A stretch of DNA of 64,000 bases from positions 1 through 64,000 of the forward strand of contig JAOAAX010000003.1 of assembly GCA_026418675.1 (NCBI GenBank), given 5' to 3'. Source of the stretch: Chthoniobacterales bacterium. Lineage in GTDB: Bacteria; Verrucomicrobiota; Verrucomicrobiia; Chthoniobacterales; DYNR01. The notes under the pieces are model-generated. The model made no database searches and was not told the DNA's origin. It saw only the letters and a program-made list of their open reading frames with translations. Shown one piece after another: positions 1 through 7,146 of this stretch (positions within the stretch are counted from its first letter, which is position 1; every line of letters starts with the position of its first letter). Position numbers and translations under genes: made by a program.

Positions 1-19
1 AGATGTGTATAAGAGACAG
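1..19 (+). other. Nextera/Tn5 mosaic-end adapter remnant
   Basis: The first 19 bases read AGATGTGTATAAGAGACAG, which is the Tn5 transposase mosaic end used in Nextera library adapters. It is almost certainly untrimmed library sequence and not genome. It puts a TAA (10-12) into the frame of the truncated gene that follows, so the apparent upstream limit of that gene is artificial and the contig starts inside it. Confidence 0.95.
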
Positions 20-201
20 ATATTGAGCTGGACTTGGGCGGGGTGGAGGATGTGGATTCGCTTGCGCTGGCAACGATATGTTCGTTAGCAGCGGAGTTGC
101 GGGAGGCGCGAGGGACGTTGTCGCTGTGGAATGTGCGGGCACCTGTGCGAGCACTGATCGAGCACACCCGGATTGAGCAGAATTTTTTTGTTGTGAGTTG
201 A
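20..201 (+). CDS. STAS-domain protein, 5' truncated
   Basis: About 60 C-terminal residues are readable from base 22 to the TGA at 199-201. They contain a block of the type ELDLGGVEDVDSLALA, then a helix (SLAAELREARG) and a strand (LSLWNVR), ending in TRIEQNFFVVS. This order of strand, DS-loop, helix and strand is the usual end of STAS domains, as in anti-sigma-factor antagonists and the small STAS proteins of chemosensory clusters. Only four bases separate the stop from the cheA start, so the two are probably co-transcribed and the protein may tune or link to the CheA pathway. The N-terminus is lost because the contig begins here behind adapter sequence, so a fused upstream domain cannot be excluded. 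Confidence 0.7.
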
Positions 202-205
202 GCGG

Positions 206-2557
206 ATGAATGAGGTGGATCCAGAATTGTTGGCGGAGTTTGTAAGCGAAGCCCAAGACCACTTGGCTGTGCTGGAGAGTGAGTTGCTCGTGATGGAAAA
301 GGAGTTGGGCGGGACTTCGGCGGAGAGTTTGAATCGGATTTTTCGGTCGGTTCATAGTATTAAGGGGACAGCTGGTTTTCTGGGTTTTCAAAATATCGTG
401 ACGCTAAGCCATGTGATGGAAACCCTGTTTGATCGGTTTCGAAAGGGGACGGCCGTGCCGAATCGAGAGGCGGTCGGCTTGCTGTTTGAAGCTACAGATG
501 ACTTGGTGAAGATGGTGAATGATTTGGGGAGTGAAGGTGGATACGATGTGTCGGGAAGGGTGGCTGCGATCGAAATGCTTCTAAAAAGGGGAATGGGAAG
601 TGAAAGCGGAGAGAAGAATGGCCCAAGTAAAGGTAGCCGGAAAGGGAAGAAAACACGAGGGAAACGGAAGAAAGAGGAGCCAGAAGGAGGGGAAGAGACT
701 GTAGGTGCGGAAGAGATGCGAGCGGAAGGGGTGGCAGGCGGTGCACGGGAGGAGATTGGGGGGGAGAGCCCGCTGCCGGGGAATTATCGGTTTCGGTATG
801 AGGTGCGGATCGAGGATTTAGAGGCGTTTGAAAGGATGATAGGGCTGACACCGGTGCGGCTGTTTCGGGTGTTGGAGGGAGTGGGTTTTGTAGCGGATTC
901 GAGGTTGGAAGTTCCTGCTGGGGGGATACGAGGAGGTGGTCTGCGGAAGGCGCTGCCGCTGAGGATCTTGTTTTATTCGGATAAGACGGCGGGGGATCTT
1001 GAAGCTGCGACGGAGATACCGGATTTTTATTTTTGCGCAGTGGAGAAAGCAGGGCCTGGAGATGAGGGTGGGAGGAGTGAAGTGGAGGGAGGAGAGGGCG
1101 GGGTTGGTGGTGGTCGTGGGATGGTGGGTTCGGAAGGGGAGGGGGAAGGGGAAGGGGTCGGGAGGAAGGAGATGGTGGCGGATGATGGGTTGGATGTGGA
1201 AGGGCTTTTTCGTGGGGAGGTGGAGGGTGGAGAGGTGGAAGGGGGTAGTTCGTCAGAGGATGGAGAGAGGGGAATGGGGAGGGAAGGGCGAGGGAAGAAT
1301 GGTGAGGAGATGCTGGGGAAAGAGGGAATGGGAATGGGAACGCGGGGTGGCGTGGGACAAGGGGTTGGCAGTGGGACTGATATGGTGCGGGTGCCGTCGC
1401 GGAAGCTGGATCATTTGGTGAATTTGGTTGGGGAGATGGTAATCCTGCACGCGCAGTTGGCAGCGGCGACGAGGAAGATTGCAGTTGGGAATCCGGAGCT
1501 CCAGTCAACGATTGAGGGGATAGAGCGCTTGGGGGCGGAATTGCGGGATACGGTTTTGAATATCCGGATGATGCCTGTTGGGACGACGTTCCAGAAGTAT
1601 CATCGGTTGGTGAGGGATCTTTGCCGAGAGCTTGGGAAGGAGGCAGTGCTCGTAATCGAGGGAGGAGAGACGGAATTGGATAAAACAGTGTTGGATCAAC
1701 TTGGGGATCCGTTGACGCATATACTACGGAATTCGGTTGACCACGGTTTGGAGAAACCAGAGGAACGAATAGCAGTAGGGAAGCCTGCAAGCGGGACGAT
1801 CCGATTGGCTGCGGAACATCGTGGGGAGCGAGTTGTGATTCGGATCAGTGACGATGGGCAAGGGCTGAATACGGAGAAGATTCGACAAAAGGCGATTGAG
1901 CGAGGGTTGATTTCTGCGGAGGCACGTTTGGCGGAGCAGGAAATCTGGGGGCTTATTTTTGAGCCGGGATTTTCGACTGCCCAAAAGGTGACAGGGATTT
2001 CTGGGCGTGGGGTTGGGATGGATGTGGTGAAGAAGAAGATTCAGGGTTTGGGAGGGGAGGTGAGCCTGCAAAGCGAGAGGGGGAAAGGGACGGAGATATT
2101 GCTTTCGCTGCCGCTGACACTAGCGATCATTGATGGGTTGATGGTTGAAGTGGATGGGGATCGGTTAATCATTCCCCTTTCGATTGTTTCAGAGACGATT
2201 GAGCTGAGGCGAGAGGAGCGGTTTCGGCACAATGCGAGGAATGTTGTGGATCTGCGAGGGCATCCAATACCGTATCTTCGTCTGAGAGAATTGTTTGGGT
2301 ATGGGGATGGTGGAGCGGCGATTGAGCCTATAGTGATCGTTGAGCATCAAGGGCAGCGGATAGGGCTGGTGGTTGACCGAGTGATCGGGAATCATCAGAC
2401 GGTGCTGAAGTCGCTTGGGAGACTGTGTCGGAATGTTGCGTTTTTTTCTGGCGCAACGATTCTTGGGGACGGGACCGTGGCGTTGGTGCTGGATGTTGGA
2501 GGGATTTTGCGGGTGCACCGGAGTTCAATTGATCCGCGGACGACGCTTGAGGTGTGA
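206..2557 (+). CDS. cheA: Chemotaxis histidine kinase CheA (first copy)
   Basis: 783 residues. It autophosphorylates on the HPt histidine and passes phosphate to response regulators; it works in the cytoplasm with receptor arrays and CheW. Domains: HPt at about 1-105 with His50 in HSIKGTAGF; a basic/acidic linker; a P2-like segment at about 195-285; an unusually Gly/Glu-rich linker at about 285-390; the dimerisation helices at about 392-480; HATPase with an N box (ILRNSVDHGLE, about 501-511), G1 (DDGQGLN) and G2 (GRGVGMDVVKK, about 600); a CheW-like domain from about 640. The ATG lies four bases after the STAS stop. The operon continues with a receptor gene and cheW. No cheY, cheB or cheR is in the window, so the output is unknown. 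The 285-390 linker looks like low-complexity drift; all catalytic motifs are intact. Confidence 0.95.
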   Translation: MNEVDPELLAEFVSEAQDHLAVLESELLVMEKELGGTSAESLNRIFRSVHSIKGTAGFLGFQNIVTLSHVMETLFDRFRKGTAVPNREAVGLLFEATDDLVKMVNDLGSEGGYDVSGRVAAIEMLLKRGMGSESGEKNGPSKGSRKGKKTRGKRKKEEPEGGEETVGAEEMRAEGVAGGAREEIGGESPLPGNYRFRYEVRIEDLEAFERMIGLTPVRLFRVLEGVGFVADSRLEVPAGGIRGGGLRKALPLRILFYSDKTAGDLEAATEIPDFYFCAVEKAGPGDEGGRSEVEGGEGGVGGGRGMVGSEGEGEGEGVGRKEMVADDGLDVEGLFRGEVEGGEVEGGSSSEDGERGMGREGRGKNGEEMLGKEGMGMGTRGGVGQGVGSGTDMVRVPSRKLDHLVNLVGEMVILHAQLAAATRKIAVGNPELQSTIEGIERLGAELRDTVLNIRMMPVGTTFQKYHRLVRDLCRELGKEAVLVIEGGETELDKTVLDQLGDPLTHILRNSVDHGLEKPEERIAVGKPASGTIRLAAEHRGERVVIRISDDGQGLNTEKIRQKAIERGLISAEARLAEQEIWGLIFEPGFSTAQKVTGISGRGVGMDVVKKKIQGLGGEVSLQSERGKGTEILLSLPLTLAIIDGLMVEVDGDRLIIPLSIVSETIELRREERFRHNARNVVDLRGHPIPYLRLRELFGYGDGGAAIEPIVIVEHQGQRIGLVVDRVIGNHQTVLKSLGRLCRNVAFFSGATILGDGTVALVLDVGGILRVHRSSIDPRTTLEV
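1136..1162 (+). other. G-quadruplex-type G-tract cluster inside cheA
   Basis: Five runs of three to five G (1136-1139, 1141-1145, 1148-1151, 1154-1157, 1160-1162) are separated by only one to two bases, which meets the usual G-quadruplex rule on the coding strand. It lies in the Gly/Glu-rich linker of CheA. Fold formation in DNA or mRNA is inference. The simplest cause is the general G-over-C bias of this strand acting on an unconstrained linker. Confidence 0.6.
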
Positions 2558-2596
2558 TGTGAGTATGAAGAGGAACTTTTTAAAAATAACTTAAAA

Positions 2597-2620
2597 GAAA
2601 TAACGAAATAACGAAATAAC
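2597..2620 (+). repeat. Three tandem copies of GAAATAAC upstream of the receptor gene
   Basis: Three perfect consecutive 8-base units lie 21 bases before the ATG of the methyl-accepting chemotaxis gene, in an A-rich leader without a good Shine-Dalgarno sequence. Each unit carries TAA-like triplets. It may be a slippage-prone leader that alters expression, or neutral AT-rich sequence; the bases do not decide between these. Confidence 0.75.
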
Positions 2621-2640
2621 AATAAACGAAAAAAATAACT

Positions 2641-4728
2641 ATGAAAAAGAGCAAAATAACAATTGGGAAACGCATAGGACTGGGCTTTGCTGCGGTCCTA
2701 GCCGTTTTAGGATTATTTGGCATTTTTGCCATAATTACTTTGATAACAATAACGTCGAAGGCTGAAGTTATTGTTCAAAAGGTCATTCCAATGACAAAGG
2801 CAATTAGTAAGTTAGCTTACGAAATCGCTGAGTTTCGAATATCTGCACGGAGTTATGGGCATACAGCAAAAGAAAAATATTTGCAGGACGCAAAGGGGCA
2901 TTTGAACGAAGTGCAAAAAACCTTTAATCAAATTGAATTGGCTTTGGATAAGGAAGAGATTTTTGAGGGTTTAAGGAAAGACTTTTCTGACCTACAAAAA
3001 ACGACGGATGAGTATATCGTTTATTTTAACAAAACAGAGGAACTGTTTAAGCTAATCATTCAAAGCACGCAAAATGCCAATCAGGTTTCTGATAAGACAG
3101 TAAGTTCGATTTATCAGTTGCTCGATAGTTTACAAAACATGCAGGTTGAGCAACTGCAGTTGGAAAACATAGATCGGCAAAGGCTAGTGACAAGGACCAT
3201 GAATTTTGCAAAGGTGAATTTAATCCTAGATAAGGTTAATGAGATGCGGTTTTTTACGTATAAATCACTCGCTGAGCAGAATGCGGGCTTTATGGAAAGT
3301 CATGTGTCAAATTTAGATGAGGCGATGAAAATTGGGCAGGAGGTGCTGGGGACATTCCAATCTGCTACGAATCAGCAACTTATGAATCAAATACTTGCCA
3401 ATCTATCGAGTTACAAAGTTTCATGCCAGCAAGTTATTGAGAGCCTAAAGGAGCTTGAACAGGTGAATGAGCAACGAGCAAAAATAGGGGAGAAGCTAAA
3501 TGAGGCTACATTAAATCTCCGGGAGATGGTTGAGAATTTTACGGCGAAGATGAACCAAGAATTGTCTTCGGGCGTCGTGTTTGCGGAGGTTTCGGTTGTT
3601 ATTGGGATTTTGATAGCGATTGGGATTGGGGTGGTGCTTTCAATTGTCATAGCGCGGATAATTTCGACTCCGGTAGTTGAATTGGCCAGTAAGATGAAAG
3701 CCATAGCGAGTGGGGATTTGACAGTGGAGGTGGAAGTTCGGTCGGAGGATGAGATAGGACAAATGACAGAGAGTGCGAAGACAATGATCGAGAATCTGCG
3801 GAATGTGGTGCGGGAGGTGCAAGGGGCAGCGGAGAATGTGCTGGTTGGGACTGAGCAAATGAGCGCGTCATCGGAGAATATAGCGACAGGTGCATCGGAG
3901 CAGGCAGCATCTGTTGAGGAGATTTCTGCGACAGTGGAGGAATCTACGGCGAGTATTCGGCAGAATTCAGAGAATGCAAAACAGACTGAGGCGATTGCGA
4001 CGAAGGCTGCCCAAGATGCTGTAGAGACAGGAGAGGCAGTAGGGCAGGCTGTGACTGCACTAAAGGATATAGCTCAAAAAATTTCGATTATCGAGGAGAT
4101 TGCGCGGCAGACGGATTTGTTGGCGCTGAATGCTGCGATTGAAGCGGCACGAGCTGGGGAGCATGGGAAAGGTTTTGCCGTGGTAGCATCGGAGGTGCGG
4201 AAACTTGCAGAGCGGAGTCAAGCTGCTGCAGCGGAGATAAGCAAGGTTTCGGCCAGTAGTGTGGAGTTGGCCGAGGAGGCTGGGCAGAAATTGGCGAAGT
4301 TGGTTCCAGATATCCGGAGGACGGCGGATTTGGTGCGTGAGATTAGTGCAGCGAGCCAGGAGCAGGCAGTTGGGATGAATCAGATAAACAAGGCGATGCA
4401 GGAGCTTGATAAGGTTGTGCAGACGAACGCAGCATCTTCTGAGGAGCTTGCCTCTGCCTCGACGGAACTTGCAAGCCAAACTGAGCAGTTGCAAAATACG
4501 ATCCGGTTTTTTAAACTTGGGACCGATGGAGGGACTCGGGTGGTGACGCGAGCTGTGCGTCAACCGGCACAACAAGGTGGAGGAGCGGTGCAGAAGCTTA
4601 AGAAGCTTGGGACGAAAGCAGGGTTGCTTGTAGGGAAACAGGAGGGGAAGAAGAAAAGTGGGAATGAAGGGGTAGAGATTGACCTTAGTGAAAATCAACC
4701 CAAGGAGAAAGAGTTCCAAGATTTTTAA
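2641..4728 (+). CDS. Methyl-accepting chemotaxis protein
   Basis: 695 residues, a membrane receptor that controls CheA. A first membrane helix lies at about 14-38, followed by an all-helical periplasmic region of about 275 residues. That is longer than a simple four-helix bundle and closer in size to helical bimodular sensors; the ligand is unknown. The second membrane helix is at about 315-340, then HAMP (about 340-395) and the signalling hairpin, with the conserved tip around [20 protein letters not shown] and [18 protein letters not shown]. The C-terminus is Lys/Glu-rich and ends EKEFQDF, so there is no NWETF-type CheR/CheB tether. It sits between cheA and cheW, so it is probably the dedicated receptor of this array. 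Base composition is AT-richer in the sensor half than in the neighbouring genes. Confidence 0.95.
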   Translation: MKKSKITIGKRIGLGFAAVLAVLGLFGIFAIITLITITSKAEVIVQKVIPMTKAISKLAYEIAEFRISARSYGHTAKEKYLQDAKGHLNEVQKTFNQIELALDKEEIFEGLRKDFSDLQKTTDEYIVYFNKTEELFKLIIQSTQNANQVSDKTVSSIYQLLDSLQNMQVEQLQLENIDRQRLVTRTMNFAKVNLILDKVNEMRFFTYKSLAEQNAGFMESHVSNLDEAMKIGQEVLGTFQSATNQQLMNQILANLSSYKVSCQQVIESLKELEQVNEQRAKIGEKLNEATLNLREMVENFTAKMNQELSSGVVFAEVSVVIGILIAIGIGVVLSIVIARIISTPVVELASKMKAIASGDLTVEVEVRSEDEIGQMTESAKTMIENLRNVVREVQGAAENVLVGTEQMSASSENIATGASEQAASVEEISATVEESTASIRQNSENAKQTEAIATKAAQDAVETGEAVGQAVTALKDIAQKISIIEEIARQTDLLALNAAIEAARAGEHGKGFAVVASEVRKLAERSQAAAAEISKVSASSVELAEEAGQKLAKLVPDIRRTADLVREISAASQEQAVGMNQINKAMQELDKVVQTNAASSEELASASTELASQTEQLQNTIRFFKLGTDGGTRVVTRAVRQPAQQGGGAVQKLKKLGTKAGLLVGKQEGKKKSGNEGVEIDLSENQPKEKEFQDF

Positions 4729-4762
4729 AAAATTTTGGAGAATGGAGGGAATCTAAAAGAAC

Positions 4763-5290
4763 ATGGAAGAGATTATGAGCCAGACGACATCGAGTAAGAT
4801 TACGGAGACGGCGCGATATTTGACGTTTCGGCTTGGGGATGAACTTTTTGCGATCAACGTGTTTAAGGCGCGAGAGGTTCTGGATGTGACTCGTATTACG
4901 CGAGTGCCGACGGCGCCGAGCTACATGCGTGGAGTGGTGAATGTTCGAGGGAATGCAATTCCTGTGGTGGATTTGCGAAGGAAATTTGGGTTGCCTGAGG
5001 CACCGGATACGCGGAATACCCGGATAATTGTAATGGAGATCTTGATCGATGGAGAGACAACAGTGATAGGGGGATTGGCGGATTCTGTGCACGAAGTGCT
5101 GGAGCTTGAGCCGAACGAGATTGAGTCGCCACCAGCGATTGGGATGCGCTGGCGAACGGATTTGATTCTGGGAATGGGTAGGAGGGAGGGCCAGTTCTTA
5201 ATAATACTGGACATTGATAAGGTTTTTTCGAGTGAAGATTTAAGTTTGGTTCCTGATGAGAATTCAACGGCTTCAGCAACGAGCGAATAG
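4763..5290 (+). CDS. cheW: Chemotaxis coupling protein CheW
   Basis: 175 residues, a single CheW domain that bridges receptor and CheA. Visible family blocks are YLTFRLGDELFAINVFKARE near residue 20, the central VPTAPSYMRGVVNVRG, VVDLRRKFGLP, and GLADSVHEVLEL in the second half. About ten residues precede the fold and a Ser/Thr-rich tail follows it. An upstream GGAGGG at 4744-4749 is 13 bases from the first ATG; a second in-frame ATG at 4775 has a closer purine run, so the true start may be either. It follows the receptor gene by 34 bases in the same operon. After its stop comes about 150 bases of non-coding T-rich sequence, so transcription of the next genes may be partly separate. Confidence 0.93.
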   Translation: MEEIMSQTTSSKITETARYLTFRLGDELFAINVFKAREVLDVTRITRVPTAPSYMRGVVNVRGNAIPVVDLRRKFGLPEAPDTRNTRIIVMEILIDGETTVIGGLADSVHEVLELEPNEIESPPAIGMRWRTDLILGMGRREGQFLIILDIDKVFSSEDLSLVPDENSTASATSE

Positions 5291-5438
5291 AGGGAAGGAA
5301 TTTAGGATTTAATTTTTTGGAGGTTTCGTTTTATTTTTTTTAGCTTGGCGCTGAGGCGGATTGGTTTGGCAAAATAGCGCCGTTTGGGGTTGCCAAAATA
5401 GGCGTGGAGGGTTTATAGGTGTGGGTAAGGAGGAGTGA

Positions 5439-6140
5439 TTGAATACGAAGAGTCATTGTGAAAAAGCGGGGGAGGCCAAGGGTGGCTTTTTCCGTGGAAT
5501 AGTTGGTTTATGTATTGTTTTTTTTGTGCTTCATCATGTGGGCTGTGTGTATACAGGCACGGGAAATTTAACGCCTCCAGAGAAGGCGATCCTTGACTTC
5601 CACCTGGAGGGAATAGCACTTGGTTCATCACCTTCCAAGCTGTCGCGATTTTCGCAAGTTCAAGCAATTGCGGAGAATCCAGCGGATAAATCTCTCTATA
5701 TCGTGTTTAATCCGAATCCGAATATTTCCTCGGCGATATTTAGTTATGTGAAGAATAGTTTGAAGAGCGTTGAGATGCGGTATTATGAGGCTGTTGGAAT
5801 GGATAGTTTAACGAAGTCGGGGGGATGGGATGGGATATTGCGATATCTTGAAGGGAAGTATGGGCCGGCTTCGGAAGTTGGACCGCAAGTAGTAAATGTT
5901 GCGACGATGCCTGGATTGGATCCGAATGTTGCGGTTTTTAACGGGGAGTGGAATTTTACACGAGTTCACCGTCAGATGAATTACATCGCGCAACAATCGC
6001 CAACGGGTTGGTTTGCGGCGATTGTGATACAAGAGACTGAGCCGCCACCTGCAGCCCCTAAGAAAAAAGAGACCAAGAAGAAAAAGGAGCAACCTGCGCA
6101 GGAACAGAAGGAGCACCCAGCGCCATATCCAGGTTTTTAA
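5439..6140 (+). CDS. Secreted or membrane-anchored protein of unknown function
   Basis: 233 residues, family not recognised. The TTG start is supported by a strong AAGGAGGAG at 5427-5434. A hydrophobic N-terminal segment (about residues 19-35, ending VGC) looks like a signal peptide; the cysteine could be lipidated, though the lipobox is poor. The body is mixed alpha/beta with a block LEGKYGPASE and a W-containing strand after it. The last 30 residues are Pro/Lys/Glu-rich. It follows cheW and precedes an envelope OmpA-like protein. A secreted protein of similar size and layout follows the second cheA at 42332, also with a hydrophobic N-terminus and an L-x-x-x-YG block. That resemblance is by eye only. 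Confidence 0.65.
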   Translation: MNTKSHCEKAGEAKGGFFRGIVGLCIVFFVLHHVGCVYTGTGNLTPPEKAILDFHLEGIALGSSPSKLSRFSQVQAIAENPADKSLYIVFNPNPNISSAIFSYVKNSLKSVEMRYYEAVGMDSLTKSGGWDGILRYLEGKYGPASEVGPQVVNVATMPGLDPNVAVFNGEWNFTRVHRQMNYIAQQSPTGWFAAIVIQETEPPPAAPKKKETKKKKEQPAQEQKEHPAPYPGF

Positions 6141-6193
6141 ATATTGAGAGTTCTTGGATTTTGCAATGTCTGAAGTTAAAATAATTGCATTTT

Positions 6194-7102
6194 ATGAAAT
6201 TTCAAACTGGACGGTGCACAAACTACTCGAGCTGTAAGCTTGCATATCGTGGAGAGAAGATCAACGCTCCTGCGAATGCGTTTCGTTGTCCTGAGTGTGG
6301 GTCAGCACTTGAGCTTGTTCGTTCGACACACCATGCATCGCTGAACCGGTGGCTTGTGGTAGTTGTTTCTTTGGCATTGGTGTTTACGGTTGGGGCGGTT
6401 CTTTACGGATTTTGGTATTTTTCTCAACTTCGCGCACGGGATTGGATGCCAACGGTGGTAGCAGTTCCGACACCCAGCGCCACTCCTACACCGACTCCGA
6501 GTCCGACGCCGACACCGACGCCGATTCTCCAAGCACCGACACCTTTTCCGTTGTTAAATTTGACACCGACTCCGAGTCCGACGGTGACACCGACACCGAT
6601 ACAAGTTGCGACGCCTGAGCCGAAGCGATTGGCGTTTAATCTTACAGAGGAGGAATTTGCGAAGCTTAAGGAGGAAGTTGTTCAGCGGATTGAACTAATG
6701 CCTGAACTAACTGCGGCACAAAAACAAAATCTTTATTTGGCACTGAACCGAGCGCAAGGGATGCATTTGCTCTATAAGGTTGAATTTCCGACAGGCCAGA
6801 TTCGGGTAAATACGAGTGACGAAGAAGCGATACGGCGGGCACTTGAGCAGCCAGTTATAGCCAAGGCATTAGAAGACCCGCTACTCGTTTTTGTGATTTT
6901 GGGATATGCCAGTCAGACAGGGACATCGGAGACGAATTTACGGATTTCGCGTGCACGGGCTGATTTTATTGCTGATTTTCTGATAAAGAAGATACAGGTT
7001 AAAAATGTTATTTATCCTGTGCCGATGGGAGCCAGCACATTATTTGGTAAGGATAGGCCGCATGCCAATCAGGCTGCGGAGATTTGGCTAGTTGTTCCCT
7101 GA
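6194..7102 (+). CDS. Zinc-ribbon, membrane-anchored OmpA-like protein
   Basis: 302 residues from the ATG; a TTG nine bases upstream is possible. Domain order is unusual. A cytoplasmic four-cysteine ribbon comes first (C-T-N-Y-S-S-C, then CPEC, about residues 8-38), then one membrane helix (about 55-77), then a Thr/Pro repeat linker (about 95-145). After a helical stretch comes an OmpA C-terminal-like domain with the helix NLRISRARADFIADFL and a strand before it (FVILGYASQTG). OmpA-type domains bind peptidoglycan, so the protein may link the inner membrane to the wall and carry a cytosolic metal-binding head. It lies between the chemosensory genes and the FHA-ABC transporter, in one direction with short gaps, so a shared envelope role is plausible but unproven. 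Confidence 0.75.
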   Translation: MKFQTGRCTNYSSCKLAYRGEKINAPANAFRCPECGSALELVRSTHHASLNRWLVVVVSLALVFTVGAVLYGFWYFSQLRARDWMPTVVAVPTPSATPTPTPSPTPTPTPILQAPTPFPLLNLTPTPSPTVTPTPIQVATPEPKRLAFNLTEEEFAKLKEEVVQRIELMPELTAAQKQNLYLALNRAQGMHLLYKVEFPTGQIRVNTSDEEAIRRALEQPVIAKALEDPLLVFVILGYASQTGTSETNLRISRARADFIADFLIKKIQVKNVIYPVPMGASTLFGKDRPHANQAAEIWLVVP

Positions 7103-7146
7103 AATATTGGGGGAGCAAAGCTGAGAAGAAGAGTTGTTTTTGCAAG

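Noticed and set aside
492-1790. Long open frame on the - strand, 432 codons, Pro/Ser-rich
   Set aside because: It is the antisense of cheA. Its composition is explained by the C-rich complement of a G-rich gene, and it has no family motif.
4060-4719. 219-codon open frame on the - strand
   Set aside because: It is the antisense of the conserved signalling domain of the receptor gene.
5291-5438. Near-direct repeats (GGCAAAATAGCGC and GCCAAAATAGGCG) after cheW
   Set aside because: They do not form a stable hairpin with a T run, so I do not call a terminator; they are too short and imperfect for another call.
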